A stretch of 64,000 nucleotides of DNA. Source: Paenarthrobacter histidinolovorans (GTDB lineage Bacteria > Actinomycetota > Actinomycetes > Actinomycetales > Micrococcaceae). Shown here piece by piece: positions 11,264 through 20,876 of the stretch (its first letter is position 1; each line of letters starts with the position of its first letter). The notes under the pieces are model-generated. The model saw nothing but the letters and a program-made list of their open reading frames with translations, searched no databases and was not told the DNA's origin. A program made the translations under genes and the position numbers. The DNA is taken from NCBI RefSeq assembly GCF_014647595.1, contig NZ_BMPM01000003.1, positions 62,001-126,000 of the forward strand, read 5' to 3'.

Positions 11264-11800
11264 ATGGCTGGCGCTCTGCGCAAGACAATGATCTATCTTG
11301 GGCTCGCCGACGGCGATGAACACTACGAATCCGAGCAGTCCGTCGCCGCGCACCACGACGAAGAACGCCCCCAGGCACAGGAACGGGAAGAGCGACGCGC
11401 GCCCGCTCCCGTCCGGGAAGTTGTCCGTGAAATGCCCCCTGTTGAGGTCGAAGAGGAATACCGCGCACCCGTGACACCAATTAAGCGTGCGGCGTCCAGC
11501 CGCGAAGATGCCTCTGGCTTGAGGCAGATCACCACCGTCCATCCCCGTTCCTACAACGATGCCAAAGTCATCGGTGAGAGTTTCAGGGATGGCATTCCGG
11601 TCATCATGAACGTCACCGACATGGGTGAAGCGGATGCCAAGCGCCTGGTGGACTTCTCCGCCGGCCTGGTCTTCGGCCTGCACGGCAGCATCGAGCGGGT
11701 CACCAACAAGGTCTTCCTGTTGTCGCCGTCGTATGTTGAAGTCATCGGAGATGACAAGAAGGCCAGCGAAACGCAGGCCAGTTTCTTCAACCAGAGCTGA
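11264..11800 (+). CDS. sepF: SepF, FtsZ membrane tether
   Basis: Division protein that anchors FtsZ to the membrane and helps Z-ring assembly in Gram-positive bacteria. The 178-residue product starts with a short amphipathic stretch ([14 protein letters not shown]). A charged, disordered linker follows (about 20-75), then the compact SepF core (about 85-170) beginning [22 protein letters not shown] sequence sits 8 bp before the ATG. Its place between yggS and yggT is the usual actinobacterial order. Confidence 0.96.
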   Translation: MAGALRKTMIYLGLADGDEHYESEQSVAAHHDEERPQAQEREERRAPAPVREVVREMPPVEVEEEYRAPVTPIKRAASSREDASGLRQITTVHPRSYNDAKVIGESFRDGIPVIMNVTDMGEADAKRLVDFSAGLVFGLHGSIERVTNKVFLLSPSYVEVIGDDKKASETQASFFNQS

Positions 11801-11817
11801 CAACCAGCTGTAAAGCG

Positions 11818-11847
11818 GATGCCAGGCGGGTCACCCTGCCTGGCATC
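11818..11847 (+). terminator. Hairpin after sepF
   Basis: A 10-bp perfect stem (GATGCCAGGC / GCCTGGCATC) with a 10-base loop lies 18 bp after the sepF stop. The downstream bases are TGTGTTGC, so the U-tract is weak. It may be a terminator or attenuator between sepF and yggT. Confidence 0.5.
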
Positions 11848-11908
11848 TGTGTTGCAATAGTAAGGACCGATCGGCATTCCGGAACAAGTGGGAGATCTGA
11901 GCTAACTC

Positions 11909-12196
11909 GTGGGCATTGTTTTCGGCCTTATCCATATTGTGTTGTTGCTGTTCTTCATCGCCCTGATCATCCGTCTCGTCTTCGAATGGGTCCAGATGTT
12001 TGCCCGCCAGTGGCGGCCGCGGGGTGTGGTTTTGGTTACAGCACATGTGGTCTATTCCGTCACGGACCCTCCTTTGCGAAGGCTCCGTAGGCTGATACCG
12101 CCACTCCAACTCGGCGGAATTTCCCTGGATCTGGGCTTCCTGATCCTGATAATCGCCGTGAGCATAGCCATGGCAGTGACCTTCAACCTGGCGTAA
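11909..12196 (+). CDS. YggT-family membrane protein
   Basis: Small membrane protein of 95 residues with two hydrophobic segments (about 4-27 and 72-94). Between them lies the family-typical PLRRLRRLIPPLQLGGISLDL region. The biochemical role of YggT proteins is not firmly known; in many actinobacteria the gene sits between sepF and divIVA and is linked with division or membrane organisation. The start is GTG 11909, without a strong ribosome-binding site. Confidence 0.88.
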   Translation: MGIVFGLIHIVLLLFFIALIIRLVFEWVQMFARQWRPRGVVLVTAHVVYSVTDPPLRRLRRLIPPLQLGGISLDLGFLILIIAVSIAMAVTFNLA

Positions 12197-12244
12197 CTGC
12201 CCGCGGAACCTGGACCACCGAGGGTTCACAGGCCGCAAATTCGC

Positions 12245-12270
12245 CAATTCAACACGATGGTGTTGAATTG
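12245..12270. promoter_or_regulatory. Perfect 11-bp inverted repeat upstream of divIVA
   Basis: CAATTCAACAC and its exact reverse complement are separated by GATG, about 80 bp before the divIVA ATG. No T-run follows on the + strand, so it does not look like a normal terminator. It could be an operator or an mRNA hairpin in the divIVA leader. Confidence 0.45.
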
Positions 12271-12351
12271 GAGGAACAAGATGATATTTAGGTACCGTAG
12301 TTTTGAACGGCCGGAAGGCCTACTGACTAACTAGACCAACGAGGTGACCAG

Positions 12352-13041
12352 ATGGCTTTGACGCCAGAAGACGTTGTCAACAAGCGCTTTCAGCCGACCA
12401 AGTTCCGCGAAGGCTACGACCAGGACGAGGTCGATGACTTCCTGGACGAGATCGTGGTGGAACTGCGCCGCTTGAACCAGGAAAATGACGAGCTCCGCAA
12501 GAAGCTCGGCGAGGCTGGTTCGGCTGTGCCTGCTGCAACTGCTGCGGCTCCGGTCGTCGAAAAGGTTCCGGCTCCCGTCAAGGTCGACAAGGAAGCAGAG
12601 GCGAAGGCCGAGGCTGAAGCCAAGACTGCCGAAGCTGCCAAGAAGAAGGAAGCTGAGCAGGCTGCCGCCGCTGCAAAGGCACCGGCCGCAAGCAACAGCG
12701 TTACCCCCTCTGCTGAATCCGCTGCAGGCCTGCTCGCCATGGCGCAGCAGATGCACGACAAGCACGTCTCCGACGGTGCGCAGCAGAAGGAAAAGATCAT
12801 TGCCGAGGCTCAGATCGAAGCTTCCAGCCTCGTGAACGACGCCCAGGAAAAGTCCCGCAAAATCCTTGGTGCGCTCGAGCAGCAGCGTTCCGTCCTGGAG
12901 CGCAAGGTTGAGCAGCTCCGTGGCTTCGAGCGTGACTACCGTTCACGCCTGAAGGCTTACATCGAAGGCCAGCTGCGCGATCTCGATGCCCGTGGTTCCG
13001 TTGCTGCCCCCGAGGTCGGCGAAGCAACCGCAGACGTTTAG
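12352..13041 (+). CDS. divIVA: DivIVA/Wag31, polar growth scaffold
   Basis: Coiled-coil scaffold that binds curved membrane at cell poles and septa and directs wall synthesis. The N-terminal domain (about 1-45, LTPEDVVNKRFQPTKFREGY then DQDEVDDFLDEI) is typical. A long Ala/Lys/Glu-rich segment (about 60-120) interrupts the two coiled-coil parts, as in other actinobacterial Wag31 proteins. The second coiled coil is about 130-205. A GAGGTGA ribosome-binding site precedes the ATG. Confidence 0.95.
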   Translation: MALTPEDVVNKRFQPTKFREGYDQDEVDDFLDEIVVELRRLNQENDELRKKLGEAGSAVPAATAAAPVVEKVPAPVKVDKEAEAKAEAEAKTAEAAKKKEAEQAAAAAKAPAASNSVTPSAESAAGLLAMAQQMHDKHVSDGAQQKEKIIAEAQIEASSLVNDAQEKSRKILGALEQQRSVLERKVEQLRGFERDYRSRLKAYIEGQLRDLDARGSVAAPEVGEATADV

Positions 13042-13053
13042 CAAGTATTCTGA

Positions 13054-13090
13054 AAGCCGGTGGCTGAGGACTCCTCGGCCACCGGCCTTT
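13054..13090 (+). terminator. Terminator-like hairpin after divIVA
   Basis: Long stem built on GCCGGTGGC / GCCACCGGC, with further pairing inside the loop, 13 bp after the divIVA stop and followed by a short T-containing stretch (CTTTGCTGTT). It separates divIVA from lspA. Confidence 0.6.
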
Positions 13091-13140
13091 GCTGTTAAAA
13101 GACCAGTATCAGACCGCCACACCTCCCGAATGAAAGCGCT

Positions 13141-13740
13141 ATGACCGACGACCTTACCGATGACGCCTCAAAGCCGGCACCTGCCGTGCAACGTAAGTGG
13201 CGTCCGGCCATGCTTTGGCTTTTTGCAGGCTTCGCTGCGTTCGCCTACGCGTTCGACCAGCTCACCAAGCTCTGGGTGACCAGCACCATGACAGAGGGGG
13301 AGCGCATTCCTGTTCTGCCCCCGTTGCTGCACTGGTACTTCATCCGGAACTCCGGTGCTGCGTTCTCCATCGGCGAGAATGTGACGTGGATTTTCACGAT
13401 CGTCATGGCTGCGGTCTCGGTGGCCATCCTGTTCCAGCTTCGGCGCCTTGGATCCGCGTGGTGGGCGCTCTCCCTGGGTCTCCTCCTGGGAGGAGCGTTG
13501 GGCAACCTCACTGACCGTTTGTTCCGGGAGCCTTCGTTCGCCATGGGCCACGTGGTCGATTTCATCCAGCTGCCGAATTTCGCCATTTTCAACATCGCTG
13601 ACTCCGCGGTGGTATCTGGCGTCGTCATCATTTGTTTGCTGACGTTGCGGGGTATCGGCATGGACGGCAAGCGGCATGTAGCAGCGGCCAAGTCCTCCGG
13701 GGACGCCAAACCGGCCGGCGGAGGCCCTGCCGGTGAGTGA
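13141..13740 (+). CDS. lspA: LspA, lipoprotein signal peptidase II
   Basis: Membrane aspartyl protease that cleaves signal peptides of prolipoproteins. Of 199 residues, the first 20 or so are a charged tail; four membrane segments follow. The conserved [29 protein letters not shown] and FNIADSAVV segments are present. The last two hold the catalytic aspartates. The gene overlaps the following pseudouridine synthase gene by 8 bp. Confidence 0.96.
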   Translation: MTDDLTDDASKPAPAVQRKWRPAMLWLFAGFAAFAYAFDQLTKLWVTSTMTEGERIPVLPPLLHWYFIRNSGAAFSIGENVTWIFTIVMAAVSVAILFQLRRLGSAWWALSLGLLLGGALGNLTDRLFREPSFAMGHVVDFIQLPNFAIFNIADSAVVSGVVIICLLTLRGIGMDGKRHVAAAKSSGDAKPAGGGPAGE

Positions 13741-14659
13741 CTCTGTGGTTGTACCTGACCAACTGGCCGGCGTCCGCGCCGATGCCGGTCTGGCCCAGCT
13801 ACTGGACATATCCCGGTCTGCCGCGGCACTGCTGATCGCCGAAGGCAACGTTACGAGCGGCGGTGCGCCCTTGGGTAAATCGGCAAAGCTTGTGGCCGGC
13901 GCGGTTCTTGACGTCACGGTTCCCGACCGGCGTGACCCCCTTGAAGTGGTGGAGGAAGTTGTGGAAGGCCTGAAAATCCTGCTGGATGACGAAGACTTCG
14001 TTGTCATCGACAAGCCCGTGGGAGTTGCAGCGCATCCGTCACCCGGGTGGGTTGGTCCCACCGTGGTGGGTGGCCTTGCAGGGGCCGGGTACAGGATTTC
14101 GACGTCCGGAGCGCCCGAGCGGGCGGGCATCGTCCACAGGCTCGACGTCGGCACGTCCGGTGTCATGGTCGTGGCGAAGACGGAGCATGCGTACACGGTG
14201 CTGAAGCGGGCTTTCAAGGAACGCACCGTCGACAAGGTGTATCACGCGGTCGTCCAAGGGCTGCCCGATCCCTTGGTTGGAACCATTGATGCACCGATTG
14301 GCCGGCACCCGGGACACGACTGGCGCTTCGCCGTGATCGAAGACGGCCGACCATCCGTGACCCACTACGAGGTCCTGGAGGCCTTCGGCAAGGCGACCTT
14401 GGTGGAGGTGCACCTGGAGACAGGACGGACCCACCAGATCCGGGTCCACTTCTCTGCGCTGCGTCACCCGTGTGCCGGAGATCTCACTTATGGCGCCGAC
14501 CCTCGTCTTGCGGCAACACTGGGGCTGACCCGGCAGTGGTTGCACGCCCGACAGCTCGGCTTTACGCATCCCCGCACAGGCGAATGGGTGGAAGTTGCCA
14601 GTGACTATCCGGCAGACCTCCAGTACGCCTTGGATCTGTTGGCATCAGGTTCGGCCTGA
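13733..14659 (+). CDS. rluD: RluD-family 23S rRNA pseudouridine synthase
   Basis: Enzyme of the RluA/RluD family that isomerises uridines in large-subunit rRNA. It has an N-terminal S4-like RNA-binding segment (about 10-75), then the catalytic motif [16 protein letters not shown] with the active aspartate, and the [10 protein letters not shown] motif. The 308-residue length is normal. GTG 13733 lies within the end of lspA. The lspA-rluD pair is a standard bacterial arrangement. The exact rRNA target cannot be read from sequence. Confidence 0.92.
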   Translation: MSDSVVVPDQLAGVRADAGLAQLLDISRSAAALLIAEGNVTSGGAPLGKSAKLVAGAVLDVTVPDRRDPLEVVEEVVEGLKILLDDEDFVVIDKPVGVAAHPSPGWVGPTVVGGLAGAGYRISTSGAPERAGIVHRLDVGTSGVMVVAKTEHAYTVLKRAFKERTVDKVYHAVVQGLPDPLVGTIDAPIGRHPGHDWRFAVIEDGRPSVTHYEVLEAFGKATLVEVHLETGRTHQIRVHFSALRHPCAGDLTYGADPRLAATLGLTRQWLHARQLGFTHPRTGEWVEVASDYPADLQYALDLLASGSA

Positions 14660-14717
14660 CTGAAGTGATGTGACGTCCGGTGCCGTTTCGGTCAGTTTCC
14701 TCCCGGACCCGGGACGG

Positions 14718-14723
14718 TAGACT
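14718..14723 (+). promoter_or_regulatory. -10 element of dnaE (leaderless start)
   Basis: TAGACT lies exactly 6 bp before GTG 14730 and there is no ribosome-binding site. This spacing fits an mRNA whose first base is the start codon. Confidence 0.55.
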
Positions 14724-14729
14724 GTCGTG

Positions 14730-17700
14730 GTGACTTCCAGCAATGATTCGTTCGTCCACCTTCACACCCACACCGAATACTCCATGCTGGATGGGGCGGC
14801 ACGGCTGGGGGAATTGTTCGACGAAACTGAACGCCTGGGCATGCCGGCCCTGGCAACCACGGACCATGGCTACCTGTTTGGCGCCTTCGATTTCTGGCGC
14901 AAGGCGACGGACAAAGGCATCAAGCCGATCATCGGCGTCGAAGCCTACGTGACGCCGGGAACCGCCCGCGGTGACAAAGAGCGTGTCCGTTGGGGAGATG
15001 AAAGCCAACGCAAGGACGACGTCTCCGGCGGTGGTTCCTACACGCACATGACCCTGCTGAGCTACAACAACGTGGGCATGCGCAACCTGTTCCGGGCTTC
15101 GTCCATTGCGTCCTTGGATTCTGTCTTCGGCAAGTGGCCGCGCTTGGACCGCGAACTGCTCAACACCTATTCGGAAGGCCTCATTGCCACCACGGGCTGC
15201 CCCTCTGGAGAGGTCCAAACGAAGCTCCGCCTGGGACTCTACCGCGAAGCCGTGGAAGCCGCGGCCGAGTTCCGTGACATTTTCGGCGCTGAAAATTACT
15301 TCTGTGAGTTGATGGACCACGGGCTGGACATTGAACGGCGCGTCACCGGTGACCTGCTCCGACTGGCCAAGGAGCTCAACCTGCCGTTGGTTGCCACCAA
15401 CGATCTCCACTACACGCACGAACACGATGCCAAGGCTCACGAGGCCCTGCTGGCCATCCAGTCGGGCTCAACGTTGCTCGAGCCGACCTACGACAACGGC
15501 GGGTCCCGCTTTGCCTTCTCCGGCAGCGGCTACTACCTGAAGTCTCCGCAGGAAATGCGGGAGCTGTTCCGGGACCATCCGGAAGCCTGCGACAACACGC
15601 TCCTGATCGCCGAGCGCTGCGAAGTTTCGTTCAACACCGGCGCCAACTACATGCCCCGCTTCCCCTGCCCGCCAGGCGAAGACGAGACCTCGTGGCTGGT
15701 CAAGGAAGTGGACGCCGGACTGAAGTACCGCTACCCCCAAGGCATCCCGGACAAGGTCCGCAAACAAGCCGACTACGAGCTTGGCGTCATCACCTCCATG
15801 GGCTTCCCCGGGTACTTCCTCGTGGTGGCCGACTTCATCAACTGGGCCAAGAACAACGGCATCCGTGTGGGTCCCGGACGTGGTTCCGGTGCCGGCTCCA
15901 TGGTGGCCTACGCCATGCGCATCACCGACCTCGACCCCCTCCAGCACGGTCTGATCTTCGAACGCTTCCTGAACCCGGACCGCGTTTCCATGCCTGACTT
16001 CGACGTCGACTTCGATGATCGTCGCCGTTCGGAAGTGATCGACTACGTCACCAAGAAGTACGGCGACGAACGTGTGGCCATGATCGTGACCTACGGAACC
16101 ATCAAGACCAAGCAGGCGCTCAAGGACTCCTCACGCGTGCTGGGCTATCCGTTCAGCATGGGCGAGCAGCTGACCAAGGCCCTGCCGCCGGCCGTCATGG
16201 CCAAGGACATCCCGCTGGCCGACATCCAGAACCCGGAGTCCAAGCGCTACAGCGAAGCAGGGGACTTCCGGCAGCTCATTGCCACCGATCCCGAGGCTGC
16301 CAAGGTCTTCGAGACGGCGCTGGGCATCGAAGGCCTGAAACGCCAGTGGGGCGTCCACGCCGCCGGCGTGATCATGTCCTCGGACCCCATCATCGACGTC
16401 ATTCCGATCATGCGCCGGTTCCAGGACGGCCAGGTCATCACCCAGTTCGACTACCCCACGTCCGAGGGCCTCGGCCTGATCAAGATGGACTTCCTGGGCC
16501 TGAGGAACCTGACGATCATTTCGGACGCCCTGGAAAACATCAAGATGAACCGTGGCGTTGACCTGGACCTGGAAAATCTGGAACTCGACGACGCCGCATC
16601 CTATGAGCTCCTGGCCCGCGGCGATACCCTGGGCGTGTTCCAGCTCGACGGCGGACCCATGCGGTCGCTGCTCAAGCTCATGAAGCCTGACAACTTCGAA
16701 GACATTTCGGCAGTCCTGGCCCTGTACCGACCCGGTCCCATGGGTGCCAACGCCCACACGGACTACGCCTTGCGCAAGAACGGGATCCAGGAAGTCATTC
16801 CGATCCATCCGGAGCTCGAAGAACCGCTCAAGGAGATCCTTGGTGGCACCTTCGGCCTGATCGTCTACCAAGAGCAGGTCATGGCCGTCGCCCAGAAGCT
16901 GGCCGGCTATTCGCTGGGCCAGGCAGACATTCTTCGCCGCGCCATGGGTAAGAAGAAGAAATCCGAACTGGACAAGCAGTTCGCCGGGTTCTCCCAAGGC
17001 ATGCAGGACAACGGCTATTCCATGGCGGCCGTCAAAACGCTCTGGGACATCCTGCTTCCGTTCTCCGACTACGCCTTCAACAAGGCGCACTCGGCCGCGT
17101 ACGGGGTTATTTCGTACTGGACCGCCTACCTGAAGGCGCACTATGCGCCGGAGTACATGGCCGCCCTGCTGACTTCGGTGGGCGATGACAAGGACAAGTC
17201 CGCGATCTACCTCAACGAGTGCCGGCGTATGGGCATTACGGTCCTGCCGCCGGATGTCAACGAATCGTCGCTGAACTTCACCCCGGTTGGAACGGATATC
17301 CGCTTTGGCATGGGAGCCATCCGCAATGTCGGCGTCAACGTGGTGGATGCCATGGTGGCCGCCCGCACCTCCGAGGGCAAGTACACCTCGTTCAAGGACT
17401 TCCTCTTGAAGGTGCCCGCCGTGGTGTGCAACAAGCGCACCATCGAATCACTGATCAAGGCCGGAGCGTTCGATTCGCTGGGGCACCATCGGCGTGCTTT
17501 GGCGATGGTCCACGAAGAAGCGATCGATTCCGTGATCACGCTCAAGCGCAACGAGGCCATTGGCCAGTTCGATCTTTTCGCCGGGTTTGAAGACCAGGAA
17601 CCTGAAGCCTCGCTCACCACGGAAATTCCTGATCTCCCGGAATGGGAAAAGAAGGACAAGCTCTCCTTTGAACGGGACATGTTGGGCCTGTACGTTTCGG

Positions 17701-18287
17701 ACCACCCCCTGCAGGGGCTTGAGGGTGTTCTGAGCCAGCATGCCGAGCAGTCGATTGCCTCGATTATCGCCGAGGACGGACCACACGACGGCGCGATAGT
17801 CACCATTGCCGGCATGATCACCTCCCTGAGCCGCAGGATTGCCAAGGCCAGCGGAAACGCCTATGCCAGGGCAGAGATCGAGGACCTCGGCGCTTCGATG
17901 GAGGTCATGTTCTTTGGCCAGGTCTACGGCCCCATCGCGTCTGTGCTGGCCGAAGACCTGATCGTAGTGGTCAAAGGGCGTCTGCAACGCCGGGATGACG
18001 GCGCCGTGACATTGAACTGCATGGAGCTTTCGGTGCCGGACCTCAGTGAGAGTGTCAATGGTCCCGTAGTGATCACCATTCCCACGTTCAAGGCCACGGA
18101 GGCAGTGGTGACGGACCTGCGGGACGTCCTTCGCACCCACCGCGGGAACTCCGAGGTCCGGTTGAAGCTGATGGGTGATACCAAGGTGGAGGTCATGGGA
18201 TTGCCCGTGCATCTTCGGGTGAATCCCAGTCCCTCGCTCTTTGGAGACCTCAAGGTCCTGCTCGGTCCCGCCTGCCTGGACAACTGA
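14730..18287 (+). CDS. dnaE: DnaE, DNA polymerase III alpha subunit
   Basis: Replicative DNA polymerase. Of 1185 residues, the N-terminal PHP domain starts HLHTHTEYSMLDG. The polymerase active site motif PDFDVDFDDRR is at about residue 421. A helix-hairpin-helix and an OB-fold segment (about 1015-1110) complete the DnaE1 layout. Two GTG codons, 14727 and 14730, are possible. I prefer 14730 because TAGACT ends 6 bp upstream and no ribosome-binding site is visible. The gene runs towards a flavin reductase gene on the other strand. Confidence 0.97.
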   Translation: MTSSNDSFVHLHTHTEYSMLDGAARLGELFDETERLGMPALATTDHGYLFGAFDFWRKATDKGIKPIIGVEAYVTPGTARGDKERVRWGDESQRKDDVSGGGSYTHMTLLSYNNVGMRNLFRASSIASLDSVFGKWPRLDRELLNTYSEGLIATTGCPSGEVQTKLRLGLYREAVEAAAEFRDIFGAENYFCELMDHGLDIERRVTGDLLRLAKELNLPLVATNDLHYTHEHDAKAHEALLAIQSGSTLLEPTYDNGGSRFAFSGSGYYLKSPQEMRELFRDHPEACDNTLLIAERCEVSFNTGANYMPRFPCPPGEDETSWLVKEVDAGLKYRYPQGIPDKVRKQADYELGVITSMGFPGYFLVVADFINWAKNNGIRVGPGRGSGAGSMVAYAMRITDLDPLQHGLIFERFLNPDRVSMPDFDVDFDDRRRSEVIDYVTKKYGDERVAMIVTYGTIKTKQALKDSSRVLGYPFSMGEQLTKALPPAVMAKDIPLADIQNPESKRYSEAGDFRQLIATDPEAAKVFETALGIEGLKRQWGVHAAGVIMSSDPIIDVIPIMRRFQDGQVITQFDYPTSEGLGLIKMDFLGLRNLTIISDALENIKMNRGVDLDLENLELDDAASYELLARGDTLGVFQLDGGPMRSLLKLMKPDNFEDISAVLALYRPGPMGANAHTDYALRKNGIQEVIPIHPELEEPLKEILGGTFGLIVYQEQVMAVAQKLAGYSLGQADILRRAMGKKKKSELDKQFAGFSQGMQDNGYSMAAVKTLWDILLPFSDYAFNKAHSAAYGVISYWTAYLKAHYAPEYMAALLTSVGDDKDKSAIYLNECRRMGITVLPPDVNESSLNFTPVGTDIRFGMGAIRNVGVNVVDAMVAARTSEGKYTSFKDFLLKVPAVVCNKRTIESLIKAGAFDSLGHHRRALAMVHEEAIDSVITLKRNEAIGQFDLFAGFEDQEPEASLTTEIPDLPEWEKKDKLSFERDMLGLYVSDHPLQGLEGVLSQHAEQSIASIIAEDGPHDGAIVTIAGMITSLSRRIAKASGNAYARAEIEDLGASMEVMFFGQVYGPIASVLAEDLIVVVKGRLQRRDDGAVTLNCMELSVPDLSESVNGPVVITIPTFKATEAVVTDLRDVLRTHRGNSEVRLKLMGDTKVEVMGLPVHLRVNPSPSLFGDLKVLLGPACLDN

Positions 18288-18305
18288 CAGCAGGGAAGGA
18301 AGCGG

Positions 18306-18806
18306 TCAGATCTCGTAGTCGAGCGGCGCCGGCTTGCTGTAGGCGCCGCCGTGGTACAGCAACGGGGTTCCATCCCCGCCCACTTGGCCGTCAACGACCT
18401 CAACCACAACCACTGCGTTGTTCTCAAAGGACAGGCGCATCTGGATCTTGCCCACCAGCCAGCCGCTGACGTCCTTGAGGATGGGAACGTCGTGGGGGCC
18501 GGGTTCCCAATGGTCGCCTTCGAACCGGTCGCGTGTCCGTGCGAATCTGTCGGCCAACGCCTGGTTCTCGAGCCCCAGCATGTGGACACCGATGTATTCT
18601 GCGTTCGCGACCGCGGGCCAGGAACTGGAGCTTCGGGCCATGTTGAAGGTGAAACGGGGTGGCTCGGCTGACAGCGACGCCACGGACGTGGCGGTGAAGC
18701 CGAAGGGTTTGCCGTTGAGGTTGGCCGTAATGATGGCAACCCCGGCGGCGTGCCTGCGGAACATCTCCCTGAAAGTTTGTTCGAAACCGGATGATTCGCT
18801 TGCCAC
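18306..18806 (-). CDS. Flavin reductase-like, FMN-binding protein
   Basis: Member of the flavin reductase-like split-barrel family. These proteins reduce free FMN or FAD with NAD(P)H, often for a two-component monooxygenase. GVAIITANLNGKPFGFTATS and the NMARSSSSW stretch are typical FMN/flavin-site regions. The 166-residue length is normal. The start is a GTG with CAGGAG upstream. No partner monooxygenase is adjacent, so the physiological partner is unknown. Confidence 0.85.
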   Translation of the reverse strand: MASESSGFEQTFREMFRRHAAGVAIITANLNGKPFGFTATSVASLSAEPPRFTFNMARSSSSWPAVANAEYIGVHMLGLENQALADRFARTRDRFEGDHWEPGPHDVPILKDVSGWLVGKIQMRLSFENNAVVVVEVVDGQVGGDGTPLLYHGGAYSKPAPLDYEI

Positions 18807-18902
18807 GGTGGTGTTCTCCTGGGGTGGGCCTGTGCTCTCCTCCCAGAGTATTCCTCCCGCGCTGCGGTTCCCCCATTTTGCGGAGCCGGCCTAAACCTTT
18901 GT

Positions 18903-18908
18903 TAATGT
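18903..18908 (+). promoter_or_regulatory. -10 element of the 18915 gene (leaderless start)
   Basis: TAATGT is followed by exactly 6 bp and then ATG 18915. No ribosome-binding site is present. Confidence 0.5.
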
Positions 18909-18914
18909 GAGTGC

Positions 18915-19448
18915 ATGACCGAGCCCAGTGTGAACCTCCAAGCTGTTTCCGAACCGGCTCCGGCCACCGCGTCCCGCCCGGCGGGAGACTTCCTTTGGCT
19001 GATCATCCCGGCAGTTTCCGGAATCGTTGTGGGCCTGCTCTGGTGGTTGCTGGCTCCGGGCGGCCTCAACCTCGTCTCCGGCAATCCCGATCTGTCGAAT
19101 CCGGACAACCCTGAATCGTGGCTCCCGCGCGACCTGGTCCTGGCGGCGCTGATGCTGGTCTCGGGGTGCGCCACCGGACTCATGCTCGACGGAAAGCTGG
19201 AGCGAGCCAGCGCCTCACGGCGTTTGGTGTTCGCACTGCTGGGGGGTGCGGCAGGCGCACTCCTCGCGTGGCTGACCGGTCTGCTGGCCGCCCAATTGTG
19301 GGGGCCGCCGCCCAACCCGGCCCTGGGTCCAGGGTATGGATTCACGCTCCGGTCCTACGCGGTGCTCCTGTTGTGGACCGGTGCGACGGCGTTTGTCACC
19401 TTCATCCTGTCTCTATTCGGGGTTCTCTCAAAGAAGCCCGTAAAATAG
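18915..19448 (+). CDS. Four-TM membrane protein, possibly DUF2567-like
   Basis: Unrecognised membrane protein of 177 residues. A polar N-terminal tail of about 20 residues is followed by four hydrophobic segments at about 22-45, 70-90, 100-125 and 143-168. The first ends in WWLLAPGG, which resembles actinobacterial DUF2567 proteins, but I am not certain of the family. It starts leaderless at ATG 18915. Its stop overlaps the -10 element of hisD, so hisD likely has its own promoter inside the end of this gene. Confidence 0.75.
   Translation: MTEPSVNLQAVSEPAPATASRPAGDFLWLIIPAVSGIVVGLLWWLLAPGGLNLVSGNPDLSNPDNPESWLPRDLVLAALMLVSGCATGLMLDGKLERASASRRLVFALLGGAAGALLAWLTGLLAAQLWGPPPNPALGPGYGFTLRSYAVLLLWTGATAFVTFILSLFGVLSKKPVK
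19441..19446 (+). promoter_or_regulatory. -10 element of hisD (leaderless start)
   Basis: TAAAAT, overlapping the last codons of the upstream gene, is followed by exactly 6 bp and then GTG 19453. Confidence 0.55.
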
Positions 19449-19452
19449 CGGG

Positions 19453-20811
19453 GTGACCACTTCCTCCGATACTTCCGCCCCAGCCGCCCTTAACTTCCGG
19501 AGCATTGACTTCCGGGGCCGTCGACTTTCCCTGGCGGAGCTCCGCGGAGCTGTTCCCCGGGCGCGGCATCAGACCATGGCGGATGCGGAACAGAAGGTCC
19601 AGGACATCATTGCTGCCGTTCGCAGCCGCGGGTTCAGTGCTTTGGCCGAGCTGGCCCGCACGTTCGATGGTGTTGAGCAGTCGCATCCCAGGGTCTCCGC
19701 GGAGGCCCTGACCCAGGCCCTTGCCGGGCTTGATCCCAACGTCCGGGCGGCCCTTGAAGAGTCGATCAGCAGGGCACGGCAGTTTGCCGAGCGGCAACGA
19801 CCCAGCAACGTGGACGTTTCGCTGGGGGACGGCGCCGTCGTCAGCCAGAACTGGATTCCGGTTGGCCGGGTGGGGCTGTACGTACCCGGGGGACTTGCTC
19901 CGCTGGCGTCGTCCGTCATCATGAACGTCGTCCCGGCGGTGGCCGCCGGCGTCGAATCCATTGCCCTTGCTTCACCCCCGCAGAAGGACTTCGGCGGACT
20001 TCCGCACCCCACAATTCTGGCTGCAGCCAAGCTTCTGGGCATTGAGGAGGTCTACGCCATCGGCGGTGCCCAGGCCATAGTGTCCTTCGCCTACGGAATT
20101 CCGGGCTCCGGGGATGAGCTGCCCATCGAACCTGTAGACGTCGTCACGGGCCCGGGAAACATCTTCGTGGCCACGGCCAAGCGGCTGGTCAAGGGTGTGG
20201 TGGGTATTGATTCGGAGGCCGGCACTACGGAAATCGCCATCCTCGCCGACTCCACTGCCCAAGCCCCGCTGGTGGCCGCGGACCTCATCAGCCAGGCAGA
20301 GCATGATCCCAAAGCAGCTTCAGTCCTGGTGACGGATTCGACCGAGCTGGCTGACGGCGTCGTGCGTGAGCTTGCACGCCAGGCAGCGGCAACCAAGCAC
20401 AGCGCCCGCGTTCTTGAGGCGCTGTCCGGTCCGCAGTCCGGAGTGGTACTCGTGGATGACCTTGAGCAGGGGATCGCGGTCTGCAACGCCTACGCCGCGG
20501 AGCACCTGGAAATCATGACGGCGGACGCCCCCGCCGTAGCCGCACGGATCCACAACGCCGGGGCCATTTTCGTAGGAGATTACAGCCCCGTCAGCCTGGG
20601 CGACTACTGCGCCGGATCCAACCACGTTCTGCCCACCAGCGGTACGGCGGCGTTCTCTTCGGGACTGAACGTGACCACCTTCCTTCGAGCCGTACAGGTC
20701 ATCAACTATGACCGCGGAGCCCTGGAAAAGGTCAGCAGCCACATTGTGAGCTTGTCCGGTGCCGAGGACCTTCCGGGCCACGGAGATGCCGTACGGATCC
20801 GCTTCGAATAG
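19453..20811 (+). CDS. hisD: HisD, histidinol dehydrogenase
   Basis: Zinc enzyme for the last two oxidations of histidine synthesis. The 452-residue protein has the GPGNIFVATAKRLV motif, the GVVGIDSEAGTTEI segment and AEHLEIMT. The remaining his genes are not in the window; the next gene downstream is nrdR. The GTG start has no ribosome-binding site but sits 6 bp after TAAAAT, suggesting a leaderless mRNA. Confidence 0.96.
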   Translation: MTTSSDTSAPAALNFRSIDFRGRRLSLAELRGAVPRARHQTMADAEQKVQDIIAAVRSRGFSALAELARTFDGVEQSHPRVSAEALTQALAGLDPNVRAALEESISRARQFAERQRPSNVDVSLGDGAVVSQNWIPVGRVGLYVPGGLAPLASSVIMNVVPAVAAGVESIALASPPQKDFGGLPHPTILAAAKLLGIEEVYAIGGAQAIVSFAYGIPGSGDELPIEPVDVVTGPGNIFVATAKRLVKGVVGIDSEAGTTEIAILADSTAQAPLVAADLISQAEHDPKAASVLVTDSTELADGVVRELARQAAATKHSARVLEALSGPQSGVVLVDDLEQGIAVCNAYAAEHLEIMTADAPAVAARIHNAGAIFVGDYSPVSLGDYCAGSNHVLPTSGTAAFSSGLNVTTFLRAVQVINYDRGALEKVSSHIVSLSGAEDLPGHGDAVRIRFE

Positions 20812-20820
20812 CAGGTGAAC

Positions 20821-20856
20821 CACTACATATAAGGGTGCCCACCACTACATGTAGTA
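20821..20856. promoter_or_regulatory. Pair of NrdR-box-like palindromes upstream of nrdR
   Basis: CACTACAT occurs at 20821 and again at 20843, 22 bp (two helical turns) apart. The second is part of a perfect 12-bp palindrome, ACTACATGTAGT (20844-20855); the first is ACTACATATAAG. The NrdR consensus is close to ACAC-TATAT-N-TAGTGT, and NrdR sites occur as helically phased pairs. Autoregulation of nrdR is the simplest reading. Confidence 0.6.
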
Positions 20857-20876
20857 ATTACAAGCTTGTCATTATG

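Noticed and set aside
12245..12270. Intrinsic terminator after yggT
   Set aside because: A strong stem but no T-run on the + strand; the following GAGGAACAAG is not terminator-like.
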